Source of the DNA: a virus
Length of the DNA stretch: 25,534 nucleotides
Reading direction: 5' to 3' (one strand)
Virus record (IMG/VR): IMGVR_UViG_3300042542_004067
Location: 1 to 25,534 of that record
Shown here one piece after another: positions 7,645 to 14,907 of the stretch (position 1 is the first letter of the stretch; every line of letters starts with the position of its first letter). Position numbers and translations under genes: made by a program. The notes beneath the pieces were generated by a model. The model saw nothing but the letters and a program-made list of their open reading frames with translations. It was not told the origin of the DNA and searched no databases.

Positions 7645-8001
7645 TTAATTAGATAAAGTATGATATAAAACTACGCGTCTAGCATCGATAATCGTGGATC
7701 TAATTTGCTCAAAAAACGCATTATAAGCTTCTGGAATATGTAAAGTATCGATAATCTTATGACTCAAAAGAATTGAAGCGCTTGGGTTCTCTTTGCCCTC
7801 GATACTAGCAATAAAGGATCTACGAAGCATAGAATTAATATGATCAATTGTTAACCTAATCTCTTCAATTTCACATTGATATTCATCAATCGTTTGCATT
7901 GGGTCTCTTTGCTCCAGCTTGGGAATCCTATTGTTTACAACGCTAATCAAAAGCTTCATAAGCTCAAATTTTGTTACTTGGTTATCTAGATTCATGTTCA
8001 T
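7645..8001 (-). CDS. Unknown helical protein, 118 residues
   Basis: Its ATG at 8001 overlaps the stop of the 7998 gene by four bases, a sign of coupled translation in the thyX operon. The protein looks all-helical, with a charged middle (QCEIEEIRLTIDHINSMLRR) and a C-terminal FFEQIRSTIIDARRVVLYHT. No motif known to me. It lies between thyX and nrdJ, so a role near nucleotide synthesis is possible but unsupported. Confidence 0.7.
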   Translation of the reverse strand: MNMNLDNQVTKFELMKLLISVVNNRIPKLEQRDPMQTIDEYQCEIEEIRLTIDHINSMLRRSFIASIEGKENPSASILLSHKIIDTLHIPEAYNAFFEQIRSTIIDARRVVLYHTLSN

Positions 8002-8198
8002 TCTTCATCCTCCGTAAATTTTGGTAGATCGGATTCTTTGAGTCCGTGTTTATCCATTAAAAGTTTCATCGCTTTCTTCTCCAATAAAGCAATAAGCTCA
8101 ATATTGATCTTTCTTGCACACCATAGAGAAGTAAGCATCTCATTAATCTGTTCCAGGGTATACTTATCTAAATCGGATTCTTGTATCTTGTTACTCAT
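7998..8198 (-). CDS. Small helical protein, 66 residues
   Basis: Starts inside the last codons of thyX (8-base overlap) and overlaps the next gene by four bases, so it is embedded in the operon. Highly charged and helical: LDKYTLEQINEMLTSLWCARKINIELIALLEKKAMKLLM, ending in acidic FTEDEE. This looks like a short coiled-coil or helical hairpin, perhaps an adaptor or inhibitor. No function recognised. Confidence 0.65.
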   Translation of the reverse strand: MSNKIQESDLDKYTLEQINEMLTSLWCARKINIELIALLEKKAMKLLMDKHGLKESDLPKFTEDEE

Positions 8199-9093
8199 GA
8201 TTAGCTACCATATATCTATAAGTATTCTTTAGATCCTTTAAATCTTGTTCCAGATTAACCCTAAGGTTTTCACTTCGTTTAAGAGAATTATAAGCAATCT
8301 TTGTTTCCATAGCTTCTATTTGCCCCTGTATTTCTCTTGTTCTTGGCTTCTCATTGCTTGTAATAATCAAATCTTTCAATGATTCTCCAAACACCGCGGT
8401 AAGCGCATGAGGGTAATACTGATATACCAAAGTTAAAACGCATCTAGCATAAATTTGAATTTCCAATTGTGCATGAGTATCTAAGCGCTGTTGTAAAAAG
8501 TGGATTAAAGCTTGTAAGCTTGGGGTCCAGATCATCTCAGTATACAAGCCTTGAGGAAGCAAAGCGCGCGCCTGTTCTTTGGCTACTCCATGCTTCAAAA
8601 GTAATTCGTATTCTGCATAACTTCTTAAATAGCTTGATCTATAAACTTCAAGTAGCATCGCTTCTTCTGATTCATCGATTAAATAACCTTCGCTACCTTG
8701 CTTATTTTGAGCGCTTTGCTTCCTTAGGCTTAAAGGATGCCAAAATGATTCAGCCCATTCTACATACCTCCCAGAAATTTCGTTTTCCGGTGTGTCTATG
8801 GGACTGCCTACCTTGTATTTTTCCCATTGTCTGGCTATGAATATGGGTAACTTTACATTTAAACTTATGAAACTGTGCCTAAATGGGGAAGTGTGCCCAT
8901 GCTGCCAAAGATAATTCACAAGCTTTTCTTCTTTTTCCGTCCATGTTTGCGCTTTCTTGCCAAAAGATACACGCGCAACATCTGCAATATCTAAATCTGT
9001 ACCAAGTACCGAACGAACACGAACAAAACCATCGTTAAAAACTTTGATTTCACTGATCAAACCGGATTCATTGTACACCAGTTGGGGAATCAT
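8191..9093 (-). CDS. thyX: Flavin-dependent thymidylate synthase with a divergent signature motif
   Basis: Converts dUMP to dTMP using FAD, NADPH and methylene-tetrahydrofolate. Family marks: DVARVSFGKK near 38, GHTSPFRH near 66, PIFIARQW at 83-90, NEISGRY at 104-110 with the conserved Ser107, and RLDTHAQLEIQ, equal to the dUMP-binding Arg region (LR.DSHAQWEIQ in Thermotoga ThyX). The signature RHR..S.NE.S.RY is altered: RHR is replaced by KYK and about five extra residues (PIDTP region) separate the motif halves. FEH before it is FRH. At 300 residues it is longer than the usual 220-250, with a charged helical C-terminal tail. Start ATG 9093 follows AGGAG and overlaps the RecU-like gene by 26 bases. 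Confidence 0.9.
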   Translation of the reverse strand: MIPQLVYNESGLISEIKVFNDGFVRVRSVLGTDLDIADVARVSFGKKAQTWTEKEEKLVNYLWQHGHTSPFRHSFISLNVKLPIFIARQWEKYKVGSPIDTPENEISGRYVEWAESFWHPLSLRKQSAQNKQGSEGYLIDESEEAMLLEVYRSSYLRSYAEYELLLKHGVAKEQARALLPQGLYTEMIWTPSLQALIHFLQQRLDTHAQLEIQIYARCVLTLVYQYYPHALTAVFGESLKDLIITSNEKPRTREIQGQIEAMETKIAYNSLKRSENLRVNLEQDLKDLKNTYRYMVANHE

Positions 9094-9619
9094 TTATATA
9101 TGCTCCTAGTATATCGGGGATCTCTTTTTGAGTACCTAGATAGCTAGTAATACGAAATTTAGCTAAATCCTCCAAATTTAAACTTTTCTTTTTTGTGTGT
9201 TTCCACTCGCTAAATGGGATCACAAAGAAACCCCCATCATCTATATTCAAATATAAACAAATCAAAGATAGATACCCCCAGCTATCCATTAAACTCAGCT
9301 CCTCAATTTGCTTTTCATTGAGTATTGCCAATGGTACATATTTAGAAGTACGCATCTTCATTTCAAGTAAACCTGATTTACCATTACGCAAAAATACTTC
9401 AAAATCCGGACCACTCGCACCCGTATGAATGCCTATGAATCTTGACCCGCTTAATGGTTTACCTACTCGTTTATATGGTTCATATCGTTTCTTTATATAT
9501 CCCATCCCTTTAGATAAATAATACTCCGAAACTTTGGTTATTACATCTTCAAATGCTACGCCCAATCTTTGCGAATGGTTACCCAGCATCTGCGCTTCTT
9601 TTGGTTCTTTGCTTCTCAT
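9068..9619 (-). CDS. recU: RecU-like Holliday junction resolvase (PD-(D/E)XK nuclease)
   Basis: A 183-residue protein with the RecU layout: an N-terminal helix RLGVAFEDVITKVSEYYLSK, a basic stretch YIKKRYEPYKRVGKP, then the nuclease core with GPDFEVF (Asp72) and LLEMKMRTS (Glu86, Lys88), PLAILNEKQIEEL like RecU's P...I..HQ, a strand LICLYLNI and FVIPFSEW. It would cut four-way junctions formed during phage recombination or before packaging. The fit is to family pattern rather than long identity, so a related RecU/penicillin-binding-associated nuclease variant is possible. It precedes thyX in the operon and overlaps it. The ATG at 9619 has only a weak AGAGAAA site; a second Met at codon 11 is an alternative start. 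Confidence 0.75.
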   Translation of the reverse strand: MRSKEPKEAQMLGNHSQRLGVAFEDVITKVSEYYLSKGMGYIKKRYEPYKRVGKPLSGSRFIGIHTGASGPDFEVFLRNGKSGLLEMKMRTSKYVPLAILNEKQIEELSLMDSWGYLSLICLYLNIDDGGFFVIPFSEWKHTKKKSLNLEDLAKFRITSYLGTQKEIPDILGAYINDSPTGVQ

Positions 9620-9707
9620 TGTTTCTCTGTTTCTATTTCCCAGTGTTTATCATACTTATATATAGCAAAGAACCTTTAGATCAAAATTTATATACTGAGA
9701 TACTTGA

Positions 9708-10061
9708 TTATACCGCGTACTTTTGCACCATTGTTTTAACAAAAGTATTTAAATTACTTACCAAGGGATTCACATTGGTATGAGAAAGAAACTCAATTAA
9801 ACTAGCTATATAGCGCCTATTATCTAGTACCTCGTTTAATGATGGTTCAATGCGAACCAAGGTATAATCAAAATCTACATGAATGTAGCTAGATTCTTGA
9901 TTATATACCAGCGTATTCAAATACGCGTTGACCATGTAAATCAAGGAATCATTGACAACATCGGTTAAGCTGCTTGTTTGCGCTTGGCGTACATCATTCA
10001 TACTTTTCATTAGCGTACGCAATGCTAAAATCGTAGCGATCTTTGATTCTTTGCTTACCAT
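9708..10061 (-). CDS. Unknown protein, 117 residues
   Basis: I place the start at the ATG at 10061, whose ATGGTAA overlaps the TAA of the upstream membrane-protein gene and follows GGGAG; the frame is open further upstream to 10136, but those codons lie over the previous gene. The protein is helical with SLTDVVNDSLIYMVNAYLN, then IHVDFDYTLVRIEPSLNEVLDNRRYIASLIEF. Nothing recognisable. The next gene (RecU-like) starts about 90 bases downstream. Confidence 0.6.
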   Translation of the reverse strand: MVSKESKIATILALRTLMKSMNDVRQAQTSSLTDVVNDSLIYMVNAYLNTLVYNQESSYIHVDFDYTLVRIEPSLNEVLDNRRYIASLIEFLSHTNVNPLVSNLNTFVKTMVQKYAV

Positions 10062-10318
10062 GGATTCATCCCGCTCCCATAGCAAAGAATTGTGTATGTT
10101 GTCATCAATCCAAGGATCACAAATACAAGGATACAATACGCTAATTCCAGACGGTCATAAGTCTTTGATTCTATCTTGAAAAAGTAAAGAAAAGGTACTT
10201 TGTTACTCACAATTGCCTTGGGTTGTGCTTTTTGCTCTTCTTGGCGAATTTGATTCACTGGTTTTACGGGTTTTACGATAGGATATAATCCACAATTGAA
10301 ATCTTTTTGACGACTCAT
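10055..10318 (-). CDS. Small single-span membrane protein, first gene of the minus operon
   Basis: An 87-residue protein from the ATG at 10318, chosen because AAAGGA precedes it at good spacing (the upstream TTG at 10348 has none). The N-terminal half is polar and rich in Pro, Lys and Gln (YPIVKPVKPVNQIRQEEQK); residues about 57-79 (LELAYCILVFVILGLMTTY) are one membrane span, with a short C-terminal tail. It is led by promoter copy C. Possible roles are an inner membrane effector, superinfection exclusion or a holin-like protein; sequence alone cannot choose. Confidence 0.7.
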   Translation of the reverse strand: MSRQKDFNCGLYPIVKPVKPVNQIRQEEQKAQPKAIVSNKVPFLYFFKIESKTYDRLELAYCILVFVILGLMTTYTILCYGSGMNPW

Positions 10319-10356
10319 TTTATTTATTTCCTTTGTTAGGGTGGTCAATTTCTATC

Positions 10357-10397
10357 AAAGTACAAAAGTTTTATAAGGTTGTCAATTATTTTTACAC
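10357..10397 (-). promoter_or_regulatory. Promoter for the minus-strand recU-thyX operon (copy C of the shared motif)
   Basis: On the minus strand TTGACA at 10385-10380, a 17-bp spacer and TACTTT at 10362-10357, 39 bases before the ATG at 10318. Upstream lies GTGTAAAAATAA, the same A-tract element as at 4271-4283 and 18924-18936. Confidence 0.65.
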
Positions 10398-10493
10398 TTT
10401 TAAAAAAGATTCATAAATGATAGGTTTACATAGTGCAATGAACCAATAAACCAATGAATCAATGATGCACTGATTCAAAGAAAGATAAAGAAC

Positions 10494-10874
10494 ATGGAAC
10501 CCCTACAATCGATTGATCCAACCTTGGAAACAATTAAAACCATCCCCCAGACTCAAACAGAAGTACACCAGCCTAAACAGGACATTGAAGCGCTGCGCGA
10601 ACTGATTCAAATCACTGGTAGCGTTCCCCTGTCTATTGCTATCGTTCTAGCTATGCTCTTTTATCGTACTCAGAAGACCAGCGCGCAAAGCTTACAAGAT
10701 ATCCAATATAAACAAGCCAAATTAGAGCATGAGATTTCTAATGTTAAACAAGAACTTTTAGAGATCAAAGATGAAATTGATTCTCATGCGAAGGTTAAAC
10801 TAGAGCTTCAAGATACTAAGGTTAAAATTGCCAGGATAGAACAAGCGCTTGAACTATTGGAAACTAAAAACTAA
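10494..10874 (+). CDS. Membrane-anchored coiled-coil protein
   Basis: A 126-residue protein with a polar N-terminal segment, one hydrophobic span at about 43-58 (SVPLSIAIVLAMLFYR), and a long charged coiled coil from about 66 to the C-terminus (QAKLEHEISNVKQELLEIKD). This topology occurs in phage holin or spanin-type and membrane-tether proteins, but none is proven here. The ribosome binding site is weak (AAGAAAGATAAAG). It stands alone, divergent from the minus operon, and is followed by the GTTAAGAT repeat region. The 5' leader 10432-10471 contains overlapping short inverted repeats (AGTGCA/TGCACT and GAATCA/TGATTC). Confidence 0.65.
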   Translation: MEPLQSIDPTLETIKTIPQTQTEVHQPKQDIEALRELIQITGSVPLSIAIVLAMLFYRTQKTSAQSLQDIQYKQAKLEHEISNVKQELLEIKDEIDSHAKVKLELQDTKVKIARIEQALELLETKN

Positions 10875-10896
10875 GTACCATGCTCAAATTTACCTA

Positions 10897-11478
10897 GTTA
10901 AGATTAAGTTAAGATTCAGTTAAGATTCCCTTTTTCAATCTTAACTTTGATGCTTTTTTACTATATTCAATTCTTCTTCTTATTTCGCTTCTTGGAAACG
11001 CATAAAAAATCACTTTGAATAATTTTGTAACATATTTTTACGATTATTAAAAAATTATGGGTTTTGCACCTTCTGAACCAGTTTCACATAAAATTTAGTT
11101 AAGATTGATCCTGTGTACCGAGAATCTTAATTCTATCTTAACTAAAAAATATCATTGTATTTCAATAACTTAGCTAGCTAGTTAAGATAATCATTTTTAT
11201 CTTACTTCAATCTTAACTTGAAAATTGTGACATAATATCAATACCTTAGCTTATGTTTAGTTAAGATTGATCTCTTTTTAAACGATTGGAATAGGAAATA
11301 TATATATATATGATACACATATATACACATGATACATATATATATAGGGAGCCAAACACCCCCTGAATCTTAATTATCTTAACACATAGTAGCTAAGTTA
11401 TTGATAATCCGTCATAATTTTCAATTAAGATCCTGTTAAGATTGGTTTTTGAGTACTTTTGAATCTTTTTATCTTAAC
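10897..11478. repeat. Iteron-like array of GTTAAGAT in both orientations
   Basis: The 668-base non-coding stretch 10875-11542 holds twelve exact copies of an octamer. GTTAAGAT starts at 10897, 10908, 10919, 11098, 11181, 11260 and 11435; its complement ATCTTAAC starts at 10938, 11135, 11210, 11376 and 11471. One-mismatch copies sit beside several of them (11124, 11199, 11367, 11424), so that many are pairs 11 bp apart (one pair 9 bp), i.e. on one face of the helix. The copies at 11098 and 11260 share TTTAGTTAAGATTGATC. Such spacing implies cooperative binding by a protein. Candidates are a replication initiator (iteron origin), the terminase small subunit encoded just downstream (packaging site), or a repressor. 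I saw no other such cluster in the window. Confidence 0.85.
11297..11346. other. Almost pure A/T segment inside the repeat array
   Basis: About 50 bases of alternating TA broken only by GATACAC, ACAC and GATAC, with a repeated unit (TATGATACACATATATA and CATGATACATATATATA). It lies between the inverted GTTAAGAT copies at 11260 and 11376. It would melt easily, as a DNA unwinding element does, and is also a likely bent or cruciform-prone segment. Confidence 0.6.
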
Positions 11479-11542
11479 TAAACTTGTTTCTTTGATCCAG
11501 AAGTTAAAAATTGTATCTTAGACCCAAAGGAGAACAACAAAA

Positions 11543-12094
11543 ATGAACCCATTGATTCCCAAAGAACATAGAAGCCAGATAGACGAGTACATAATAACAA
11601 GTGATCAATTAGAAGCTTTGCTAGTGGAACTAGAAGCGGGTACAGATTGGGTTACTGCGTGTACATTGGCGGATCTAACACCCAAGCAAACAAAAGCGCT
11701 ACAAAGTGATCTAGAACTTTACCTAGAAGATGAACTAGATGATCAACCAAGCGCATTCTTAGCTATGTACTATGTAAATAAGGCCTTGGCGCGTAGGAAT
11801 AAGAGATGGCATGATTTCGTTGAGCGTGGACAAGGGAAGCAATTTAACGCGGGTACTTGGCTTCTAGAGAGAAGAGTAGGTAAAGAGTATGCTGCACCCG
11901 TCCAAAAAGTGCAACAAGAGGTAAAGGGTGGGATGGTATTTGGAAGCGTGCATGAAGCGCTTGAGGCCACCAGATCAAAGCTTGGTATTGAATCTATAGA
12001 AGCGCAAGGGGACTATTGGGCAAAGCTTCAAACAGCCGTACAAACTCAAAAAGAATTGCCAAGGCTACCCAGTGAAGAAGAGGGGAAGAAATGA
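11543..12094 (+). CDS. terS: Probable terminase small subunit
   Basis: A 183-residue protein that would recognise the packaging site and load TerL. Evidence is moderate: an N-terminal helical region with a possible helix-turn-helix (DWVTACTLADLTPKQTKAL, about 35-53), then an oligomerisation-like segment containing NAGTWLLERRVGKEYAAP (103-118), which matches the W.LERR...E(F/Y) phrase common in small terminases, and an acidic-to-basic C-terminus ending PSEEEGKK. A clear site AAAGGAG precedes the ATG. It lies directly downstream of the GTTAAGAT array, as small terminase genes often adjoin their own recognition sites, and overlaps the methyltransferase gene by ATGA. The large subunit is remote. 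Another DNA-binding protein is the alternative. Confidence 0.6.
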   Translation: MNPLIPKEHRSQIDEYIITSDQLEALLVELEAGTDWVTACTLADLTPKQTKALQSDLELYLEDELDDQPSAFLAMYYVNKALARRNKRWHDFVERGQGKQFNAGTWLLERRVGKEYAAPVQKVQQEVKGGMVFGSVHEALEATRSKLGIESIEAQGDYWAKLQTAVQTQKELPRLPSEEEGKK

Positions 12095-12855
12095 GTTTAG
12101 AGATTAACCAAGTGCATCAAGGGGATTGTTTAGCATTGATGCCCAACATACCAGATAAATCGGTGGATATGATTCTTTGCGATTTGCCTTATGGTACTAG
12201 CTATTGCGAGTGGGATTCGATTATTGACATGGGGAAACTTTGGGCGGAGTATGAGAGAGTAATCAAAGATAATGGAGCTATTGTTTTAACAGCATCTTCC
12301 CATTTCACTTTTAAGCTCTGGCAAAGTAATGAAAAAATTTTTAGATATAAGCTTGTATGGGATAAGCGATTAAAGTTGGGGTTATTTGATGCCACAAAAA
12401 GACCAATGCGACAGCATGAAGACATTTTAGTCTTTTATAAGAAATCCCCATGTTACAATCCACAAAAAACAATATCTAATAAATCGTATTCACTAAAAGC
12501 CGGAAAAAAATTACATTGTGATTTTCAAAAGAATCCTATTTTTACACAAGAAAAAAAAGATGTAGTAACAAGATACCCATGCGATATTATACAAATTGAT
12601 TCAACCAAGTTAACAAGAGAAGGGGGGTTACACCCAACACAGAAGCCAGTAGCCTTATTTGAATACCTAATAAAGACCTACACGAATGAAGGTGATTTAG
12701 TGCTAGACAACTGCGCGGGGAGTGGGACAACAGCAATAGCCTGTATCAATGCAAATCGTCGCTATATCTGCATAGAACAAAATGAAGAGTATGTACGAAG
12801 ATCAAGGGAACGAATAGCCAACCATGAACCACTTTTGCAATTGATCCAGCCTTAG
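12091..12855 (+). CDS. DNA N6-adenine (or N4-cytosine) methyltransferase, beta-type order
   Basis: A 254-residue amino-methyltransferase with motif IV first (CDLPYG at 30-35, the DPPY variant DLPY) and the AdoMet-binding motif I later (LDNCAGSGTT at 206-215), which is the beta class. HPTQKP at 182-187 before it is the usual partner of motif I in this group. It begins in a four-base ATGA overlap with the putative terS, so it is co-translated. No restriction endonuclease is seen beside it, so it is an orphan methylase, likely protecting phage DNA from host restriction or marking DNA for packaging or replication. The target sequence cannot be read from the protein; GATC and GANTC are frequent in the window but this is not evidence. 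Confidence 0.9.
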   Translation: MSLEINQVHQGDCLALMPNIPDKSVDMILCDLPYGTSYCEWDSIIDMGKLWAEYERVIKDNGAIVLTASSHFTFKLWQSNEKIFRYKLVWDKRLKLGLFDATKRPMRQHEDILVFYKKSPCYNPQKTISNKSYSLKAGKKLHCDFQKNPIFTQEKKDVVTRYPCDIIQIDSTKLTREGGLHPTQKPVALFEYLIKTYTNEGDLVLDNCAGSGTTAIACINANRRYICIEQNEEYVRRSRERIANHEPLLQLIQP

Positions 12856-12956
12856 AATACGAGTTTAATTAATTATATCTTTTTTAAACTAGATGAAATG
12901 AAATCAAAATATGATGTGTTTATTGAGTACCTATCCCCCAACAAGAGAGAGTACAA

Positions 12957-13781
12957 ATGTTATTCACTAAAAAAGAAGGCCTAAGAATTGGCTACGCTAG
13001 AGTATCAACAGAAGATCAAAGCTTAGATCCACAAATTGACGTATTAAAGCATTATAGTGATATTTGCTTCCAAGAGAAGATGAGCGCCACGAAAGAAAGA
13101 CCAGAATTACAAAAAGCATTGAAGCGCCTGAATGCTGGTGATACCTTGGTGGTTGTGAAGCTTGATCGCTTAGGTAGATCCGTGAAAGATTTGATTTCTA
13201 TTGTGGAGAAGATCAAGGCCAAGGGAGCGCATTTTAAATCCTTGGATGGGATCGATACTTCAAATTCTTATGGTACTTTTGTATTTCATATCTTTTCAGC
13301 GTTGGCCGAGATGGAATTGAATTTGATTAAAGAGAGAACCAAAGCGGGGTTAAAGGCTGCTAGAGCGCGCGGGCGTATTGGTGGACGGCCTAAAGGTGTT
13401 TCACTAGAAGGCAAAAGAAAAGCATTCGTAGTGAAATCTTTGTATGATAGCGGTGTATCGATTGCTGAGATTTGTAAACAGTGTGATACGTCAAAAGCTA
13501 CTATCTACAAATATTTGAGATTAGCGAATGGATCGCCAAATAGAGATACTTTAGTAAAGTGTGAAAAGAGTGGTTATATTAGACCCAATAGACAAAAAGG
13601 GTTATCTGAAGAAGCTCAAAAACAAGCGCAAGAAGTAAAAGCATTGTATGAACAAGGATTGCCACTTCTTACAATTGCCAAGAAAATAGATATATCTGTT
13701 TCTACGATATACAAGTATCTTAGATTCTTGAACATAGAACCCAATAGACCCAGATTCTTTGATAAGAAGGCAAAAAAATAA
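12957..13781 (+). CDS. Serine recombinase (resolvase/invertase type) with two helix-turn-helix units
   Basis: Catalyses site-specific recombination through a Ser-DNA link. IGYARVSTEDQS carries catalytic Ser17 and Arg14; VVKLDRLGRS carries Arg71 and Arg74; the dimer helix FVFHIFSALAEMELNLIKERT and AARARGRIGGRPKG follow, as in Tn3/Hin enzymes. The C-terminus has not one but two HTH units: SIAEICKQCDTSKATIYKYL (168-187) and LLTIAKKIDISVSTIYKYL (237-255), with a linker of about 50 residues. At 274 residues it is longer than the usual 180-200. Whether it inverts a fibre or effector segment, resolves dimers or integrates is unknown. GAGAG precedes the ATG; the stop abuts the next start. Confidence 0.92.
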   Translation: MLFTKKEGLRIGYARVSTEDQSLDPQIDVLKHYSDICFQEKMSATKERPELQKALKRLNAGDTLVVVKLDRLGRSVKDLISIVEKIKAKGAHFKSLDGIDTSNSYGTFVFHIFSALAEMELNLIKERTKAGLKAARARGRIGGRPKGVSLEGKRKAFVVKSLYDSGVSIAEICKQCDTSKATIYKYLRLANGSPNRDTLVKCEKSGYIRPNRQKGLSEEAQKQAQEVKALYEQGLPLLTIAKKIDISVSTIYKYLRFLNIEPNRPRFFDKKAKK

Positions 13782-14132
13782 ATGAATAAACTTTTTGATC
13801 ATGTTCAATTTAAAGATGTTCCCCTATATACAGAATACACGGGGAATTTTGATGATCTTGATGCTATTGTCACTAAGGTAAATGATTGGTGGAATGCTAT
13901 AAATTTCAAGGGTCCAGAGATAAAAGATTTTGAGACCTTGAGATCATATATAATCTATTTACCCATAGACAAAGAAGCATTAAGCTATGATCAAAGATAT
14001 TACTTGTTTTCCGTAGCCACAGCCTGTTCTTTTTGGCTTTGGAGAGAATCCGACCAAGTAAAGAGTATCAAGAATTTTGAGAGAACAAGATTTGCTGCGC
14101 ATTCTTTATTTACAGATGTTAAAGGTGTATGA
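13782..14132 (+). CDS. Unknown protein, 116 residues
   Basis: Starts on the base after the recombinase stop codon and uses AGAAGG within the recombinase end as ribosome binding site, so the two are translated together. The protein is rich in aromatic residues (DWWNAINFKGPEI, YYLFSVATACSFWLWRESDQ) without a clear membrane span. It may partner the recombinase, but no motif supports a function. Confidence 0.7.
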   Translation: MNKLFDHVQFKDVPLYTEYTGNFDDLDAIVTKVNDWWNAINFKGPEIKDFETLRSYIIYLPIDKEALSYDQRYYLFSVATACSFWLWRESDQVKSIKNFERTRFAAHSLFTDVKGV

Positions 14133-14193
14133 AATAAAAACCTAGAGCAATGGTTTATTATGCTGCTCAACCACCATCAAAGGAAAACAATAA

Positions 14194-14742
14194 ATGAGTA
14201 CCTTATATATGAAATATCTCATTGATAAAAAGATCCAAGAGACAATCAAAACACTTTCTTATAGTGAATCGTTAAAAAATTCAAATTTCCCAGTGATCAT
14301 AGAAGATGGGTTCGCATTAGAAGCCGTTGCAAAAAAGGATTTGATAATTCTGGATTCCTTGGAATATAAACCCCAGCAATTGATCAACGCTACACCGCAC
14401 CCAATTGTAATTATGCGCGAAGATCAATCGGTCATTACTACCATCCAACCCAGTGGTATTCTTCCTAGATTGGTTGCGATGTGCCAAGAGTCTAGCAATG
14501 AATATGAAAACTTTTGCTTTGCTGAAAAAGAAGATCTAAGATTCTTTGAAATCCCAGTAACGCGCAAAAATGGGATATTAAAAACTGATGGTCTACCAGC
14601 GTACGAAGAGAACATTTTCTACATTGTATCTTTTGCTATTTTTCAAGCACACCCAGAACGAATCGATCTTTTATCGGTGGATCCGGTGAGAGATAGCAAT
14701 AATTTCACTATTGGCGCTAAAGGATTTATTAGACATATCTAA
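14194..14742 (+). CDS. Member of a widespread phage protein family of unknown role
   Basis: A 182-residue protein. From about residue 63 it follows a pattern I know from many phage and prophage proteins: N.TPHPI.I....V..I.PSG..PR, then IPV...G...GLP....... YIVS......P.R.DLL..DP.RD..., ending IGAKGFIRHI. Family members usually lack the extra first 60 residues seen here (YLIDKKIQETIKTLSYSES...). I know of no assigned function. AAAGGA lies upstream of the ATG, and a weak hairpin (GAGCA/TGCTC) with TATTAT lies between this gene and the previous one. Confidence 0.7.
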   Translation: MSTLYMKYLIDKKIQETIKTLSYSESLKNSNFPVIIEDGFALEAVAKKDLIILDSLEYKPQQLINATPHPIVIMREDQSVITTIQPSGILPRLVAMCQESSNEYENFCFAEKEDLRFFEIPVTRKNGILKTDGLPAYEENIFYIVSFAIFQAHPERIDLLSVDPVRDSNNFTIGAKGFIRHI

Positions 14743-14755
14743 ATAATTTGATTCA

Positions 14756-14784
14756 TTGAAATAAAGAAACTATTTACCTATACT
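14756..14784 (+). promoter_or_regulatory. Near-consensus promoter for the 14908-17971 operon
   Basis: TTGAAA at 14756-14761, exactly 17 bp, then TATACT at 14779-14784. It stands about 120 bases before the first good start at 14908. The leader between them contains the palindromic GGATCGATCC within a longer G/C-flanked repeat (14845-14863). Confidence 0.65.
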
Positions 14785-14907
14785 AATCAAAATAACAAGT
14801 TTCTACGGGTTCTTATTTTAATCAAAATACCGCTTATGGTGATGGGGTGGATCGATCCCCCAGGACTCAAAGAAACTTCATTTAATTTCAACAAAGGATA
14901 TGAAAAA

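Noticed and set aside
9553-9783. Hydrophobic plus-strand frame between the RecU-like gene and 9708
   Set aside because: It overlaps genes on both sides in antisense, has no ribosome binding site, and its hydrophobicity reflects reading complements of charged codons.
10897-11478. CRISPR-like array
   Set aside because: The repeated unit is only 8 bp, occurs in both orientations and at irregular distances, without uniform spacers.
12091-12855. Restriction-modification system
   Set aside because: Only the methyltransferase is present; no endonuclease-like gene lies beside it.
12898-12984. 28-codon ORF overlapping the recombinase start
   Set aside because: No ribosome binding site and no conserved feature; possible leader peptide but unsupported.
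14845-14863. GGATCGATCC palindrome as an operator
   Set aside because: Could be real, but it is short, occurs once, and a GATC-rich AT genome gives such palindromes easily.
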